A stretch of 64,000 bases of DNA from Methanosarcina sp. 2.H.T.1A.6 (GTDB lineage: Archaea; Halobacteriota; Methanosarcinia; Methanosarcinales; Methanosarcinaceae). Position numbers and translations under genes: made by a program. The stretch spans positions 53,622 through 117,621 of the forward strand of contig NZ_JJOY01000006.1 of the NCBI RefSeq assembly GCF_000979455.1, in the 5' to 3' direction. Below, piece by piece: positions 20,901 to 28,059 of the stretch (positions are counted from its first letter, which is position 1; each line of letters begins with the position of its first letter). The notes under the pieces were generated by a model. That model was not told the origin of the DNA, searched no databases, and worked only from the letters and a program-made list of their open reading frames with translations.

Positions 20901-21035
20901 AGTTTTTTGAGAATTTTCAATAAAGAGAGTATAATAATATTCACCAGAAATAATCTTTGGATCTTCATAAATAAATCCAATCTTTTCTGTATTAACTAAT
21001 CTCACAATTTGTCCCTTGCTGAATATAGGATTCAT
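17982..21035 (-). CDS. SNF2/RapA-type superfamily II helicase
   Basis: About 1,017 residues. Motif I is ADEVGVGKTIEAG (about residue 127), motif II is IIDEAHH, motif III LLSATPLQL. The C-terminal helicase lobe carries SSDVGGEGLDMQ and QRIGRLDRYGQ, typical of the RapA-like SNF2 group of double-stranded DNA translocases. A HQFKPVLKYL block precedes the Walker motif. The C-terminal 350 residues are charged with coiled-coil-like helices and have no domain I recognise. The ATG at 21035 follows GGTGGGTATACCT; an upstream GTG at 21050 would add five residues. The stop overlaps the sacsin-like gene by 14 bases, so the two are translationally coupled. Same AT-rich composition as its partner. It resembles helicases of DISARM-like systems, but no methylase gene is present. 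Confidence 0.88.
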   Translation of the reverse strand: MNPIFSKGQIVRLVNTEKIGFIYEDPKIISGEYYYTLFIENSQKTYSEESLESAEVTKRDINVMFRENHFVPLKDFMSYLTYIKIEIPLSNNLYAFLSSRTEFQVHQFKPVLKYLNSPYQRLLIADEVGVGKTIEAGIIYTELLSRYDLKNVLIICPSALHYKWQKEMKKRFDEDFSIIDSNTLKIFFRKYERYSSGVSLKGIASIQMLRNEEILKEFERLQIPFDLVIIDEAHHMRNESTKSNSLGKIISGIADGMILLSATPLQLGDKDLFNLLNIMLPEHFDNFDTFQEQVKPNEFINLALLKLSRKESPNSILHALNKVEQTNQRERFLANPNYNYCIKLLSKNTLLDSEETAHLQRKLSDLNVLSQVYTRTKKKEITTEFPIREPVTINVQLNDVERFFYERISDLFLNLHPGCPPGFLLQMPLRQVASCIPASVEYLRDMYSKGMFDLSEEDYEEDISGIQKITFTKSDLENISYLIKFAEENISELDSKTIAFIKTIKETTSNDEIKKIIIFSFFKRTLKFLETKLKTLGLSVVRIDGDVPFIERDKIIDEFAKADGYQILLSSDVGGEGLDMQFCNCMFNYDLPWNPMKIEQRIGRLDRYGQKSPKIHIYNFSIERTIESDIFLRLCNRIGVFEQYIGELEPILGNQINQLTREIINPKLTLEQQKTKADQVALVIEKKRQELELFDKERKKIIGQNNYFTEQVSDILENEKFITPLEIINFISTFINDHYPKSKFRASKKNGGVFQISPDPEFRTFIREFLKRGNVENELIERFLDLTSRDDFEITFDYKIANTDQSIEFVTLRHPLVKAIISFYKNKEFKAITKIKFYDEEATQERDYLFFIYLLEISSFTNSLTFVPVVVDILEQTINDKYSENLFEIFKKSNDLLDNINISEQDINLCKEISENFVIEKKRHRENELKEINESLVNDQLSSLKQTFDINTAKIDETIEKIKEHLDNKSMKILKMKESQKINLARNYENKREILESNKKVIVSHELICGGIINVRR

Positions 21036-21072
21036 AGGTATACCCACCAATTTTTTATGAATTGATAATCTA

Positions 21073-21088
21073 AGCTATATATAAATGT
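21073..21088 (-). promoter_or_regulatory. TATA box of the helicase/sacsin operon
   Basis: Reading leftward, CACATTTATATATAGC lies about 45 bases before the helicase ATG. That would start transcription near 21050, giving a short leader. Typical archaeal box A sequence. Confidence 0.55.
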
Positions 21089-21339
21089 GCATCTAAAATA
21101 TATCGTCAGTGTTTATACATTAAGAATTTGTTATATTTTTATTTTCAATAAATTAGCCAAATGGGAAATATATAAAAGCCATTAAAAATCTTATTCTTAA
21201 CAAATATTCTCCAAATTAATGTTTTAACCTAAAATATTTTCATGTAATGGAAAATAAATCTATCTTTAATCAAGAGATCTATTATAAACAGCAATTCATT
21301 TTTCCCAAATATGAAAACTTATAACATTCGTTGCAATTA

Positions 21340-21652
21340 TGATGTCCGCCGGGCAGGAAAATTATATTTCAATTGAATTGGTGATGGGGGAAGAATTTTA
21401 TTTTGTATTCGGCGGTCCAGTTTCTGACAGCTTTCCTTGATCCATAATTCACTTGAAAAAATTCGCTTGAATCAGAAAAACCTCCCCACAGGAAAAAGAA
21501 TCGCTTAACCTAAAGAAGCCCTGCAGAGTACCCCTTCTAAAGATGCAAAAATCACGGGTTTTTCGATTTCGCTTTTCTGAACATTATCTTAACAAATGTA
21601 TTCGGGGTAGATTTAAGCAGACCGCCGGCAGGAAAAATATATTTCAAATGAA
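21340..21652 (+). repeat. Accessory-array repeat R, copy 1
   Basis: This is the best-preserved copy of a dispersed intergenic repeat, here about 245 bases plus the tail of a preceding copy (21340-21376). Landmarks in order are GTATTCGGCGGTCCAGTTTC, AAAGAATCGCTTAA, CTAAAGAAGCCCTGC, ATCACGGGTTTTTCGATTTC, ACAAATGTATTCGGGGTAGA, and the core GCAGACCGCCGGCAGG (21617-21632) followed by AAAAATATATTTCAAATGA. It fills the gap between the helicase operon and the next gene. No coding capacity is seen. Confidence 0.85.
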
Positions 21653-21737
21653 TTACTTGTGGGAAAAATTTTCACTTTTTGTCCAGAAGTCCGGTTTTTG
21701 ATATAATAAAAAACTTAAGGAGAAAGCAGGAGACTAT

Positions 21738-22313
21738 TTGGTCCTAAATAAAAAGGATGAAATTCTGCAAAGTTATGTTAATTGTATGTCACTTTTAGAA
21801 TCAATAGATAACTATTCTACATTAATTACAGCGCTTGCAACTGTAATCCTTGTAATTGTTACTGGATGGTATACCCATTTAACTCATCTGGCAGTAGACA
21901 AAACGGAGAAAATGATCCAACAATCGAGGAATGAACAAAAAATTGAATTAATTGAAAAAAGGCTTGAAAAACTATATGATCCTTTGATTATTGTGCTAAG
22001 TTCAAGAGTCCCTGTTTATTCTATAGAAGGAAATATCCCAATAAATGGTGATGAAAATAATATTGGCAATGCTGATATCAATAAGCACCCGATAGATGAA
22101 ATTTATAGGTATCAGTATTTAATACCTGAGAGAAACAATTTAAAGCAGTCTTTGGATCTATTTCTGAAAATGATGGATGCCACGAAAGGAAGAAATAAAA
22201 AAGTTGAGATAGGAAAAGAGGAGATAGTATCCTTTTGTAAGAATTTTCGAGAAGATATTACTCAAGATATTGAAAAATCTAGAGAAGAATTATATGAATT
22301 AATCCAGCAGTGA
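21738..22313 (+). CDS. Hypothetical membrane-anchored protein
   Basis: A 191-residue protein I do not recognise. Starting at TTG 21738 (AGGAGA lies just upstream) it has one transmembrane segment near residues 28-50 (LITALATVILVIVTGWYTHL). A long hydrophilic, probably coiled-coil region follows (MIQQSRNEQKIELIEKRLEKL), then a charged cytoplasmic domain ending in EELYELIQQ. The layout resembles small membrane-tethered effector or sensor proteins of accessory regions, but no catalytic motif is seen. It is AT-rich like its neighbours, and the DUF429 gene follows after 79 bases in the same direction, so the two may be co-transcribed. Confidence 0.6.
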   Translation: MVLNKKDEILQSYVNCMSLLESIDNYSTLITALATVILVIVTGWYTHLTHLAVDKTEKMIQQSRNEQKIELIEKRLEKLYDPLIIVLSSRVPVYSIEGNIPINGDENNIGNADINKHPIDEIYRYQYLIPERNNLKQSLDLFLKMMDATKGRNKKVEIGKEEIVSFCKNFREDITQDIEKSREELYELIQQ

Positions 22314-22392
22314 AGCTTAATAGACAATTTATAGAATTTTATAAGAACTAAAATTCCTTCCAATAGAGGGATATTAATACGGAAGTAAACAC

Positions 22393-23217
22393 ATGAAAAA
22401 TCTATTCCCCAAATCTACAATTTACGGCGTAGATTTTAGTGGCTCGAAAGAGGCCTGCAAGAAGATATGGGTTTGTGAATCAATTTCTACAGACAAGGGA
22501 CTTCTCGTTAAGGATTGCTGGAACTTAAAAGAAAAATATGGAAATCTCTCCCGTGACAGATCCTTTGAAATCTTAACTAAAGTTATTGCTTCCAGTCCAA
22601 GAGCCGCTTTTGGCCTTGATTTTCCTTTTGGGTTACCAAAAAGCATTATAGATGAAGATAACTGGATAGATTTCATAAAAAACTTTTCTAAAAATTACGG
22701 TGATCCTTATCAGTTTCGCCAAAGATGTCATGACAGAGCCTTAAAATTGACTGGAAAAAAAGAACTAAGAAGATATACAGATATAGAGAATGGTTCGCCG
22801 TTTCCCCCATGTAATCTTCGTCTTTTTAAACAAACTTACTATGGAATAAACAACGTACTCCGTCCCTTAGTAATGAGTAAATCAGCAAAAATATTACCTA
22901 TGGAAGATCAAGAAATTTCAAGTCCCTGGGTACTTGAAATTTGTCCAGCTTCTACACTCAAAGATTTAGACCTGTATTTTACTGGTTATAAAGGGAAAGA
23001 GAGCACTTCCAGTGAACTCCGAGAAACTATTTTGTCTAAGTTAAAGAAAAGTGAATTTGTAACAGGAATTGATTCAAAAGTGTGGAAAACCTCTGTTGAG
23101 AATGCAGAAGGAGATGCTTTGGATAGTGTAATAGCTGCAATAGCTACTTACAGAGGATTATACCCAGATCTCAATTTAGATGATATTTACAAATTGGAAG
23201 GTTACATTTATGTGTAA
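22393..23217 (+). CDS. DUF429 family protein (RNase H-like fold)
   Basis: A 274-residue protein of the DUF429 family. Recognisable blocks are YGVDFSGSKEA (residues 12-22), a first acidic strand; GLDFPFGLP near residue 77; ICPASTLKDL near 185; and EGDALDSVIAAIATY near 240. Together they match the acidic-residue pattern of an RNase H-like fold, which is why the family is described as predicted nucleases. Its biochemical role is not established. It follows the membrane protein by 79 bases and is followed by repeat R copy 2. AT-rich, accessory context. Confidence 0.8.
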   Translation: MKNLFPKSTIYGVDFSGSKEACKKIWVCESISTDKGLLVKDCWNLKEKYGNLSRDRSFEILTKVIASSPRAAFGLDFPFGLPKSIIDEDNWIDFIKNFSKNYGDPYQFRQRCHDRALKLTGKKELRRYTDIENGSPFPPCNLRLFKQTYYGINNVLRPLVMSKSAKILPMEDQEISSPWVLEICPASTLKDLDLYFTGYKGKESTSSELRETILSKLKKSEFVTGIDSKVWKTSVENAEGDALDSVIAAIATYRGLYPDLNLDDIYKLEGYIYV

Positions 23218-23249
23218 TTTTCAATTTTTCTGGTAGTTCCTAAAACAAA

Positions 23250-23450
23250 GATTCATCTGAAAAAGTATCGCTTTAATCAGAAAATTCCCCAAAGAAAAAA
23301 GAATCGATTAATCTAAAGAAGCCCGGCAAAGTGCCCCTTATAAAGCTGAAAAAATCACGGGTTTTTCGACTTCACTTTTCTAACTTTATCTTAACAAACG
23401 TATTCGGGGTAGATTTAAGCAGACCGCCGGCAGGAAAAATATATTTAAAC
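23250..23450 (+). repeat. Accessory-array repeat R, copy 2
   Basis: Same element as at 21.4 kb and same orientation. It carries AAAGAATCGATTAATCTAAA, GCCCGGCAAAGTGCCCC, ATCACGGGTTTTTCGACTTC and the core GCAGACCGCCGGCAGG at 23419-23434. It separates the DUF429 gene from the MntA/HepT pair. Confidence 0.85.
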
Positions 23451-23558
23451 TGATTTTGATTCAAGACACAGATTCCAATTTTCCTCTTTAGTAATTATAA
23501 ATACTACAACAGCAAATTACTATAATATACCAGAAAAGAAAACAACGAGCCTGAATAA

Positions 23559-23864
23559 ATGCCTGAAAACCAAAAAAAAGTTGAAGTCTACATTCAAAAA
23601 CTCCACGAAATGCTCCCGGAGCTTAGAGAGAGATACCACGTCAGTTACCTGGGGGTTTTTGGGTCCTATATTCGGGAAGAACAGAAACCAGAAAGCGATC
23701 TGGACGTGCTTGTGGAATTCAGTAAGACTCCTACTATTTTTAAATTTGTCAACCTTGAAAACTACCTTTCGGAATCTCTCGGCGTTAAGGTAGATCTGGT
23801 TATGAAAGATGCCTTAAAACCAAATATAGGCAAACACATCCTGAGAGAAGTTGAAGCCGTCTGA
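23559..23864 (+). CDS. mntA: MNT-domain nucleotidyltransferase, MntA-type antitoxin
   Basis: A 101-residue minimal nucleotidyltransferase. The GSYIREEQKPESDLDVLVEF block supplies the GS-x(10)-DxD catalytic pattern (about residues 40-59). In characterised MntA/HepT pairs, MntA neutralises the HEPN toxin by adding AMP groups to a tyrosine near the toxin active site. The ATG lies upstream of a typical MNT start (PENQKKVEVYIQKL). Its TGA at 23862 is followed directly by the HepT frame in the same register. Flanked on the left by repeat R copy 2 and on the right, beyond hepT, by a truncated repeat R. Confidence 0.88.
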   Translation: MPENQKKVEVYIQKLHEMLPELRERYHVSYLGVFGSYIREEQKPESDLDVLVEFSKTPTIFKFVNLENYLSESLGVKVDLVMKDALKPNIGKHILREVEAV

Positions 23865-23870
23865 AGAGGG

Positions 23871-24212
23871 ATTGAGATCCGCGAAGTAAAAGATTATGTC
23901 CAGGATATTTATGATGCAATGGAAGCAGCAGAAGAGTTTGTCAACAACTTGACATTCGATGATTTTGCTGCCGACCGTAAAACCCAATTTGCAGTAATCA
24001 GAGCTCTGGAAATTATTGGCGAAGCAACAAAGAACATCCCCTCTGAAGTACGTGAAAAATACCTGTCCGTACCCTGGAAAGATCTTGCAGGCATACGGGA
24101 CAAGTTGATCCATGCTTATTTTGGAGTGAATTTGAAGGTAGTCTGGTTATCCGTTAAAGAAGGTATTCCAGAAGCAAAACCGGATATCAAACGCATACTG
24201 GATGAAATGTGA
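23871..24212 (+). CDS. hepT: HEPN-domain toxin, HepT type (non-AUG start or damaged start)
   Basis: A roughly 112-residue HEPN protein. The RNase motif R-x(4)-H is present as RDKLIH, followed by AYFG; the family block AVIRALEIIGEATKNIP precedes it. The known role is a ribonuclease toxin silenced by MntA. The frame is open and family-like from just after the mntA stop (EIREVKDYVQDIYDAMEAAEEF), but between that stop and an internal ATG at 23919 there is no ATG, GTG or TTG. Candidate starts are ATT 23871 or ATC 23877; beginning at 23919 would remove part of the first helix. Either an isoleucine codon initiates, or the start has been lost. Confidence 0.75.
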   Translation: MEIREVKDYVQDIYDAMEAAEEFVNNLTFDDFAADRKTQFAVIRALEIIGEATKNIPSEVREKYLSVPWKDLAGIRDKLIHAYFGVNLKVVWLSVKEGIPEAKPDIKRILDEM

Positions 24213-24267
24213 ATCAGAAAACTCTCCCCAGTAGAAAAGAATCGCTTAATCTAAAGAGGCCCTGCAA
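24211..24267 (+). repeat. Accessory-array repeat R, truncated copy
   Basis: Only the middle of the repeat is present (CAGTAGAAAAGAATCGCTTA, ATCTAAAGAGGCCCTGCAA). It stops abruptly where hicA-like sequence begins, so the junction joins the repeat to a broken gene. Confidence 0.7.
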
Positions 24268-24376
24268 TTGTCACCCTGCCGGGTTTAGTAGGGGGCTTAT
24301 ATTGCCGGTGGCTACCTTTTGTTGCAACCAGATACCAGCCATCGGCTTCAAGAAGTTTTATGACCTCACGTACTTT
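24251..24376 (-). pseudogene. hicA: hicA toxin remnant
   Basis: Reading leftward, the frame gives KVREVIKLLEADGWYLVATK, then GSHRQYKPPTKPGRVTIAG, then stops at TAG inside the repeat. This is the first two-thirds of a HicA mRNA interferase, including the conserved GSH histidine. The start codon position holds ACA instead of ATG, and the C-terminal third is missing. No hicB antitoxin is next to it. The gene is dead by truncation, and the break coincides with the edge of a repeat R fragment. Confidence 0.75.
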
Positions 24377-24438
24377 TGTCTTTTAACTGATTTTGTTTTT
24401 AGACGAATTCCGAAGCCAATAGTTAATCTGCTATCTTT

Positions 24439-24569
24439 GAGCCTATTCGAAAAGTGGGTAACTATGCAACTTTTGCAATGTATTAAATGCAAAACCGGAA
24501 TGGATATTCTTATATTATATACTTATTATGACTTTTCAATATGTTGATATTGACTTTTCGGATAGGATC
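24439..24569. mobile_element. MITE with GAGCCTATYCGAAAAGT inverted ends
   Basis: A 131-base element bounded by GAGCCTATTCGAAAAGT and the inverted ACTTTTCGGATAGGATC (17 bp, three mismatches). The inside is AT-rich and non-coding. The size and ends fit a miniature inverted-repeat element mobilised by a transposase elsewhere. No clear target duplication is visible. Confidence 0.6.
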
Positions 24570-24591
24570 TAAGCTTTATGTAACTAATTAC

Positions 24592-25140
24592 TCATTGAGT
24601 TTCTATTTGTTCGGATAAATATTCTGTCATTCCCAGAAGCACAAATGCCCTCGTTACCAATCCGAAGAATGCGCTGTAGAATATTAAAAAAAGGATGTCA
24701 ACAAATACAAAAATAGGATCATCGCTTGTCCAGCCAAAGAGGGAGTGAAAGTCCATGTGAGTAATAGAAAAATATACAAGCAGAGCTAAAATTCCCAAGA
24801 AGAAGGAAATAACCGAATTTTGTTGCATTCGTTTCTCAAATGAAATACCTTTGAATTCCTTTTGACTCATTTCCCATTCAGCTTTCAGGAGGCGGCGTTT
24901 GCAAAATATATGGAACATTACAAACAAGCAAATAAGCATGGTTACAACGGTAACCTGCTCCGGAGAGAAATACTTCAAAGCACCTTCATCAGGCCATTCT
25001 CCCAGAGGAATTATCTTTATTAAAGCATTGGAAAGAGGAAACAGAACGGACACTCCTGCAAGGATGCCCCATAAAGTTTGAAGAAAAGAAGTAAACTCTT
25101 TAAATTCCGTTATAACTCTTGAAGTCCCCATATTTTCCAT
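24592..25140 (-). CDS. Hypothetical four-helix membrane protein
   Basis: About 182 residues with four hydrophobic segments (LQTLWGILAGVSVLFPLSNALI, VVTMLICLFVMFHIF, VISFFLGILALLVYFSI, VDILFLIFYSAFFGLVTRAFVLLG). No catalytic motif or known family is recognised. ATGs at 25140 and 25131 and a TTG at 25149 are possible starts; AAAGGG precedes the ATGs. It stands alone between a MITE and a repeat R copy, in the opposite direction to most neighbours. Confidence 0.6.
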   Translation of the reverse strand: MENMGTSRVITEFKEFTSFLQTLWGILAGVSVLFPLSNALIKIIPLGEWPDEGALKYFSPEQVTVVTMLICLFVMFHIFCKRRLLKAEWEMSQKEFKGISFEKRMQQNSVISFFLGILALLVYFSITHMDFHSLFGWTSDDPIFVFVDILFLIFYSAFFGLVTRAFVLLGMTEYLSEQIETQ

Positions 25141-25312
25141 CCCTTTCAATTCTTTTTCTCTTTTGTTGTACTGTTAATATTTACCTATCCCAGGATGTCT
25201 TCCTCCTTTTAATAATATACATTAGAATAGATAATAGTTATTAATGAAAATTTGTTATTTCTTTCAAGGTTTTAATGGCAAAACTGAAAATTATTAGCGG
25301 CAACCGTTAATT

Positions 25313-25540
25313 TTCAATTTCACTTTTCTTAACATTATCTTAACAAACGTATTCGTGGTAGATTTAAGCAGACCGCCGGCAGGAAAAAGATATTTTAAAT
25401 AAATTGCTTTGAGGGAAGGTTTTCAGTTCGTATTCGGCGGTCCAGTTTCAGATGGCTCCTATGAAAACAAGACTCGGTTAACAGATTTTCAACTTAATCT
25501 GAAAACTGCCCAAAAAAGAAAAAATCAATTTTAAAGGATT
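25313..25540 (+). repeat. Accessory-array repeat R, copy 3 (rearranged)
   Basis: It contains the 3' part of the repeat first (ATCTTAACAAACGTATTCGT, core GCAGACCGCCGGCAGG at 25368-25383) and then the beginning of another unit (CGTATTCGGCGGTCCAGTTT). So two adjacent partial units meet here. It separates the membrane protein from the prenyltransferase homologue. Confidence 0.8.
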
Positions 25541-25561
25541 GGTAAAAGGCAAGAAAGTCAA

Positions 25562-26270
25562 TTATCCACCCAGCGTAATATCCTGATCTTGATAAAACTC
25601 CAGTGCATTGAATAAGTGTTCTGGCTTAAAATCTGGCCACATTTCGTCAACCACGTATATATCCGAATATACCGTTTGAACTGGAAGCATTCCACTAAGT
25701 CTGTGTCTTCCTCCCCAACGAATAAGTAAATCTATTCTTGGAATGTCTGCTGATGCAATATTTTCTATCATTTTTTTACTATCTGAAGAGTTCTCAAATG
25801 CAGACGTTAAATCCCAATACCAGCCATAATTTACCAAAAAATTTATCCTTACTTTACCTTTCCCAAATTTAGTCCTGTTTGTATATGCAAGTAACTCTTT
25901 TGGAAACATGTCCGAATTGGTATTCCCTACTACAAGAAGTTCAGCATCACGTTTTGAAAGTTCTTTAACTGACTTTATACAGGCATCTACAAACGCTTTT
26001 CTTTGAATTTGAGGTCTTTTTGTGTTATCCTGAGTGAATCCAAAAAAAGTAATTTCGCATATTCCTGTTTTTACGCATATATCATATAGCTCTAGGCCTG
26101 GAACTATTCCATATTTATATCCTTCATGCTTTTCTAAGCCTCTATCTAGAGCCCATCTCCTGTTTCCATCCGGTATTATAGCTATGTGTCCTGGTAGTCT
26201 TTTAAATTTAGGTATATCCAGAAAATAACCCCCTATTTCTTTGCTTAAAAATGCTATAAATAATCTTCAT
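25562..26270 (-). pseudogene. cis-Prenyltransferase (UppS-like) gene with N-terminal frameshift
   Basis: Reading leftward, the frame encodes a complete Z-type prenyl diphosphate synthase homologue: HIAIIPDGNRRWALDRG (catalytic Asp and phosphate-binding Arg), ITFFGFTQDNTKRP, then RIDLLIRWGGRHRLSG and YVVDEMWPDF. No usable start precedes it in frame. A correct-looking start, ATG at 26270 (MKIIYSIF), lies in another frame and would join if the five-A run at 26247-26251 (T-run on the coding strand) had six bases. So this is either a one-base deletion or a sequencing error. The metal-ligand Glu of RTxGExR is replaced by Arg, marking a divergent subfamily. A Methanosarcina cis-prenyltransferase with non-head-to-tail activity is known; whether this is its orthologue is unproven. 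Confidence 0.72.
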
Positions 26271-26317
26271 TGAACTCAGCTAATGAATTTTATGCGTAGA
26301 ATTTAGTTGGAAGTCTT

Positions 26318-26505
26318 ACTTTAATCAAAAACCTCCCCCAGAGGAAAAGAATCGCTTAATCTAAAGAAGCCCTGCAAAGTGCCCCTTATAAAGCTGCAAA
26401 AATCGCGGGTTTTTCAATTTCGCTTTTCTGAACATTATCTCAACAAACGTGTTCTGGGTAGATTTAAGCAGACCGCCGGCAGGAAAAATATATTTCAAAT
26501 GAATT
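26318..26505 (+). repeat. Accessory-array repeat R, copy 4
   Basis: Well-preserved copy: AGAGGAAAAGAATCGCTTAA, GAAGCCCTGCAAAGTGCCCC, CAACAAACGTGTTCTGGGTA, core GCAGACCGCCGGCAGG at 26468-26483, then AAAAATATATTTCAAATGAA. It lies between the prenyltransferase homologue and the AAA ATPase. Confidence 0.85.
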
Positions 26506-26585
26506 GAAAGACAAAATAAGAAATCTCTTTTCTTTGTTAATACCCCGACATCATAAGGCTCAAATTCACTTTCATTTAAATAATC

Positions 26586-26643
26586 GTCATTATAATGATG
26601 ATTATGGCTTCAAATATCGTCATTGTAATGAAAGATATAAATA
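26586..26643 (+). promoter_or_regulatory. Two TCATTRTAATGA palindromes and TATA box upstream of the AAA ATPase
   Basis: TCATTATAATGA (26586-26597) is a perfect 12-base palindrome. TCATTGTAATGA (26619-26630) is the same with one change, and both are preceded by CG. Their centres are 33 bases apart. AAGATATAAATAC (26631-26643) directly after the second looks like the TATA box. A repressor bound at both sites would cover the promoter. The regulator is unknown. Confidence 0.6.
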
Positions 26644-26664
26644 CTCTACACCCAAATATTCCCT

Positions 26665-27951
26665 ATGAAACAGCTCATGAAAATGTGGAACCCCTGGTGG
26701 ACAGAAGGAAAAGTCCCTGCTTCTAAAAAGAGGATCTCACGCCCCGAGACCCTTGAAACAATCCTGAAGCTTCTGGATATCAGGGAGGTTATCTGCATTA
26801 CCGGGGTCAGGAGATGTGGTAAGTCTACTGTGATGTACCAGGCAATAGATCATCTTATAAGAAAAGGAGTGGAACCTGAAAATATCCTTTACTTCAACCT
26901 CGATGAACCTTTTGAAGACAAAAACATAGGACTGCTCGACAGAATATTTGGGGAATACATAGAGCTTCATGTGCCGAAAGGGAGAAAATATATCTTCCTT
27001 GATGAAATCCAGAATATAAAGGATTGGGAACAGTGGGTCAAAAAGTTCTATGACCTTTATGGGGAAGATATCAAGTTTGTGCTTACGGGTTCGAATAGCA
27101 GTATGCTTTCTGACCAGCTCTCTACTCTTTTGACCGGCAGGATGATCACGCAACATGTGTTTCCCCTTTCGTTTAAAGAGTATCTTGATTTTGAGGGTTT
27201 TAAATTAAAAGATCCTGACATTCAGAGAAACGAAATTCTGCACTATTTTAACAAATATCTCTTCAAAGGAGGTTTTCCCGAAGTTGTCCTGGAAGAGGAT
27301 ATGGATATAAACCACCTCCGGCTAACCGAGTACTTCAACAGCATTCTCCTTCGGGACATAGTGGTGGGTCGGAATATCCGGGAAAGTGCAAAACTTATCG
27401 AACTTGCGAATTATTCCCTATCAAACATCTCTACCCTCCTGAGCTATTCAAAAATTTCAAACGCAACAGGGCTATCGGTTAACAGCCTTAAAGAATACTT
27501 GCTTTACCTGGAACAGGCCTACCTGATATACCAGTTAAACTTCTTTTCATATTCAGTTAAAGATTCAATCTCAATCAAAATGCCCAGGAAGGTTTACTGC
27601 ATCGACAATGGACTCCGAAATTCAACAGCATTCACCTTTTCTGCCGATGAAGGAAGGCTTGCAGAGAACCTGACATTTGTAGAGTTGAAACGGAGAAAAG
27701 TAGAATTCTTTTACTGGAAAGAAAAAAAAGAAGTGGATTTTGTGATAAAAGGTATAGATGGAGCGCTCACAGGTATAAACTGCACCTATACAGATCACAT
27801 AAGACAGGGAGAAATCAATGCTCTTCTGGAATTCAAGGAACATTTTGGGGAAAAGGTTTCCAGGTTAATCTTGCTCACAAAGAATCTCGAAAAAGAGGAA
27901 AATGATATTATCTATGTTCCTCTCTGGAAATGGGTTCTTGGAACCAGATGA
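26665..27951 (+). CDS. AAA+ ATPase with C-terminal DUF4143 domain
   Basis: A 428-residue protein of the archaeal/bacterial AAA_14-DUF4143 family. Walker A is GVRRCGKST (residues 47-55); Walker B is YIFLDE (109-114), followed by the sensor block FVLTGSNSSMLS. The C-terminal DUF4143 part has a PD-(D/E)xK-like signature: FSADEGRLAENLTFVELKRR followed by WKEKKEVDFVI. These proteins are common, multi-copy and poorly characterised. Putative operator palindromes lie upstream. A 5'-truncated, closely similar copy lies at 36.5 kb. It is bounded on both sides by repeat R copies. Confidence 0.88.
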   Translation: MKQLMKMWNPWWTEGKVPASKKRISRPETLETILKLLDIREVICITGVRRCGKSTVMYQAIDHLIRKGVEPENILYFNLDEPFEDKNIGLLDRIFGEYIELHVPKGRKYIFLDEIQNIKDWEQWVKKFYDLYGEDIKFVLTGSNSSMLSDQLSTLLTGRMITQHVFPLSFKEYLDFEGFKLKDPDIQRNEILHYFNKYLFKGGFPEVVLEEDMDINHLRLTEYFNSILLRDIVVGRNIRESAKLIELANYSLSNISTLLSYSKISNATGLSVNSLKEYLLYLEQAYLIYQLNFFSYSVKDSISIKMPRKVYCIDNGLRNSTAFTFSADEGRLAENLTFVELKRRKVEFFYWKEKKEVDFVIKGIDGALTGINCTYTDHIRQGEINALLEFKEHFGEKVSRLILLTKNLEKEENDIIYVPLWKWVLGTR

Positions 27952-28059
27952 TTGAAATAGTTTAAAATTCCTGCTAAGGCTATTGGTTCAGGAAGATGAT
28001 TTAGAGTTACCTAAAAAGGATATAGAAGAATTTTTACCTCGTATAAAGTGATCCATTTT

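Noticed and set aside
11909-21035. Assignment to DISARM or a classical restriction-modification system
   Set aside because: Only the helicase is DISARM-like; there is no methyltransferase, DUF1998 or PLD nuclease gene near, so the name would be unsupported.
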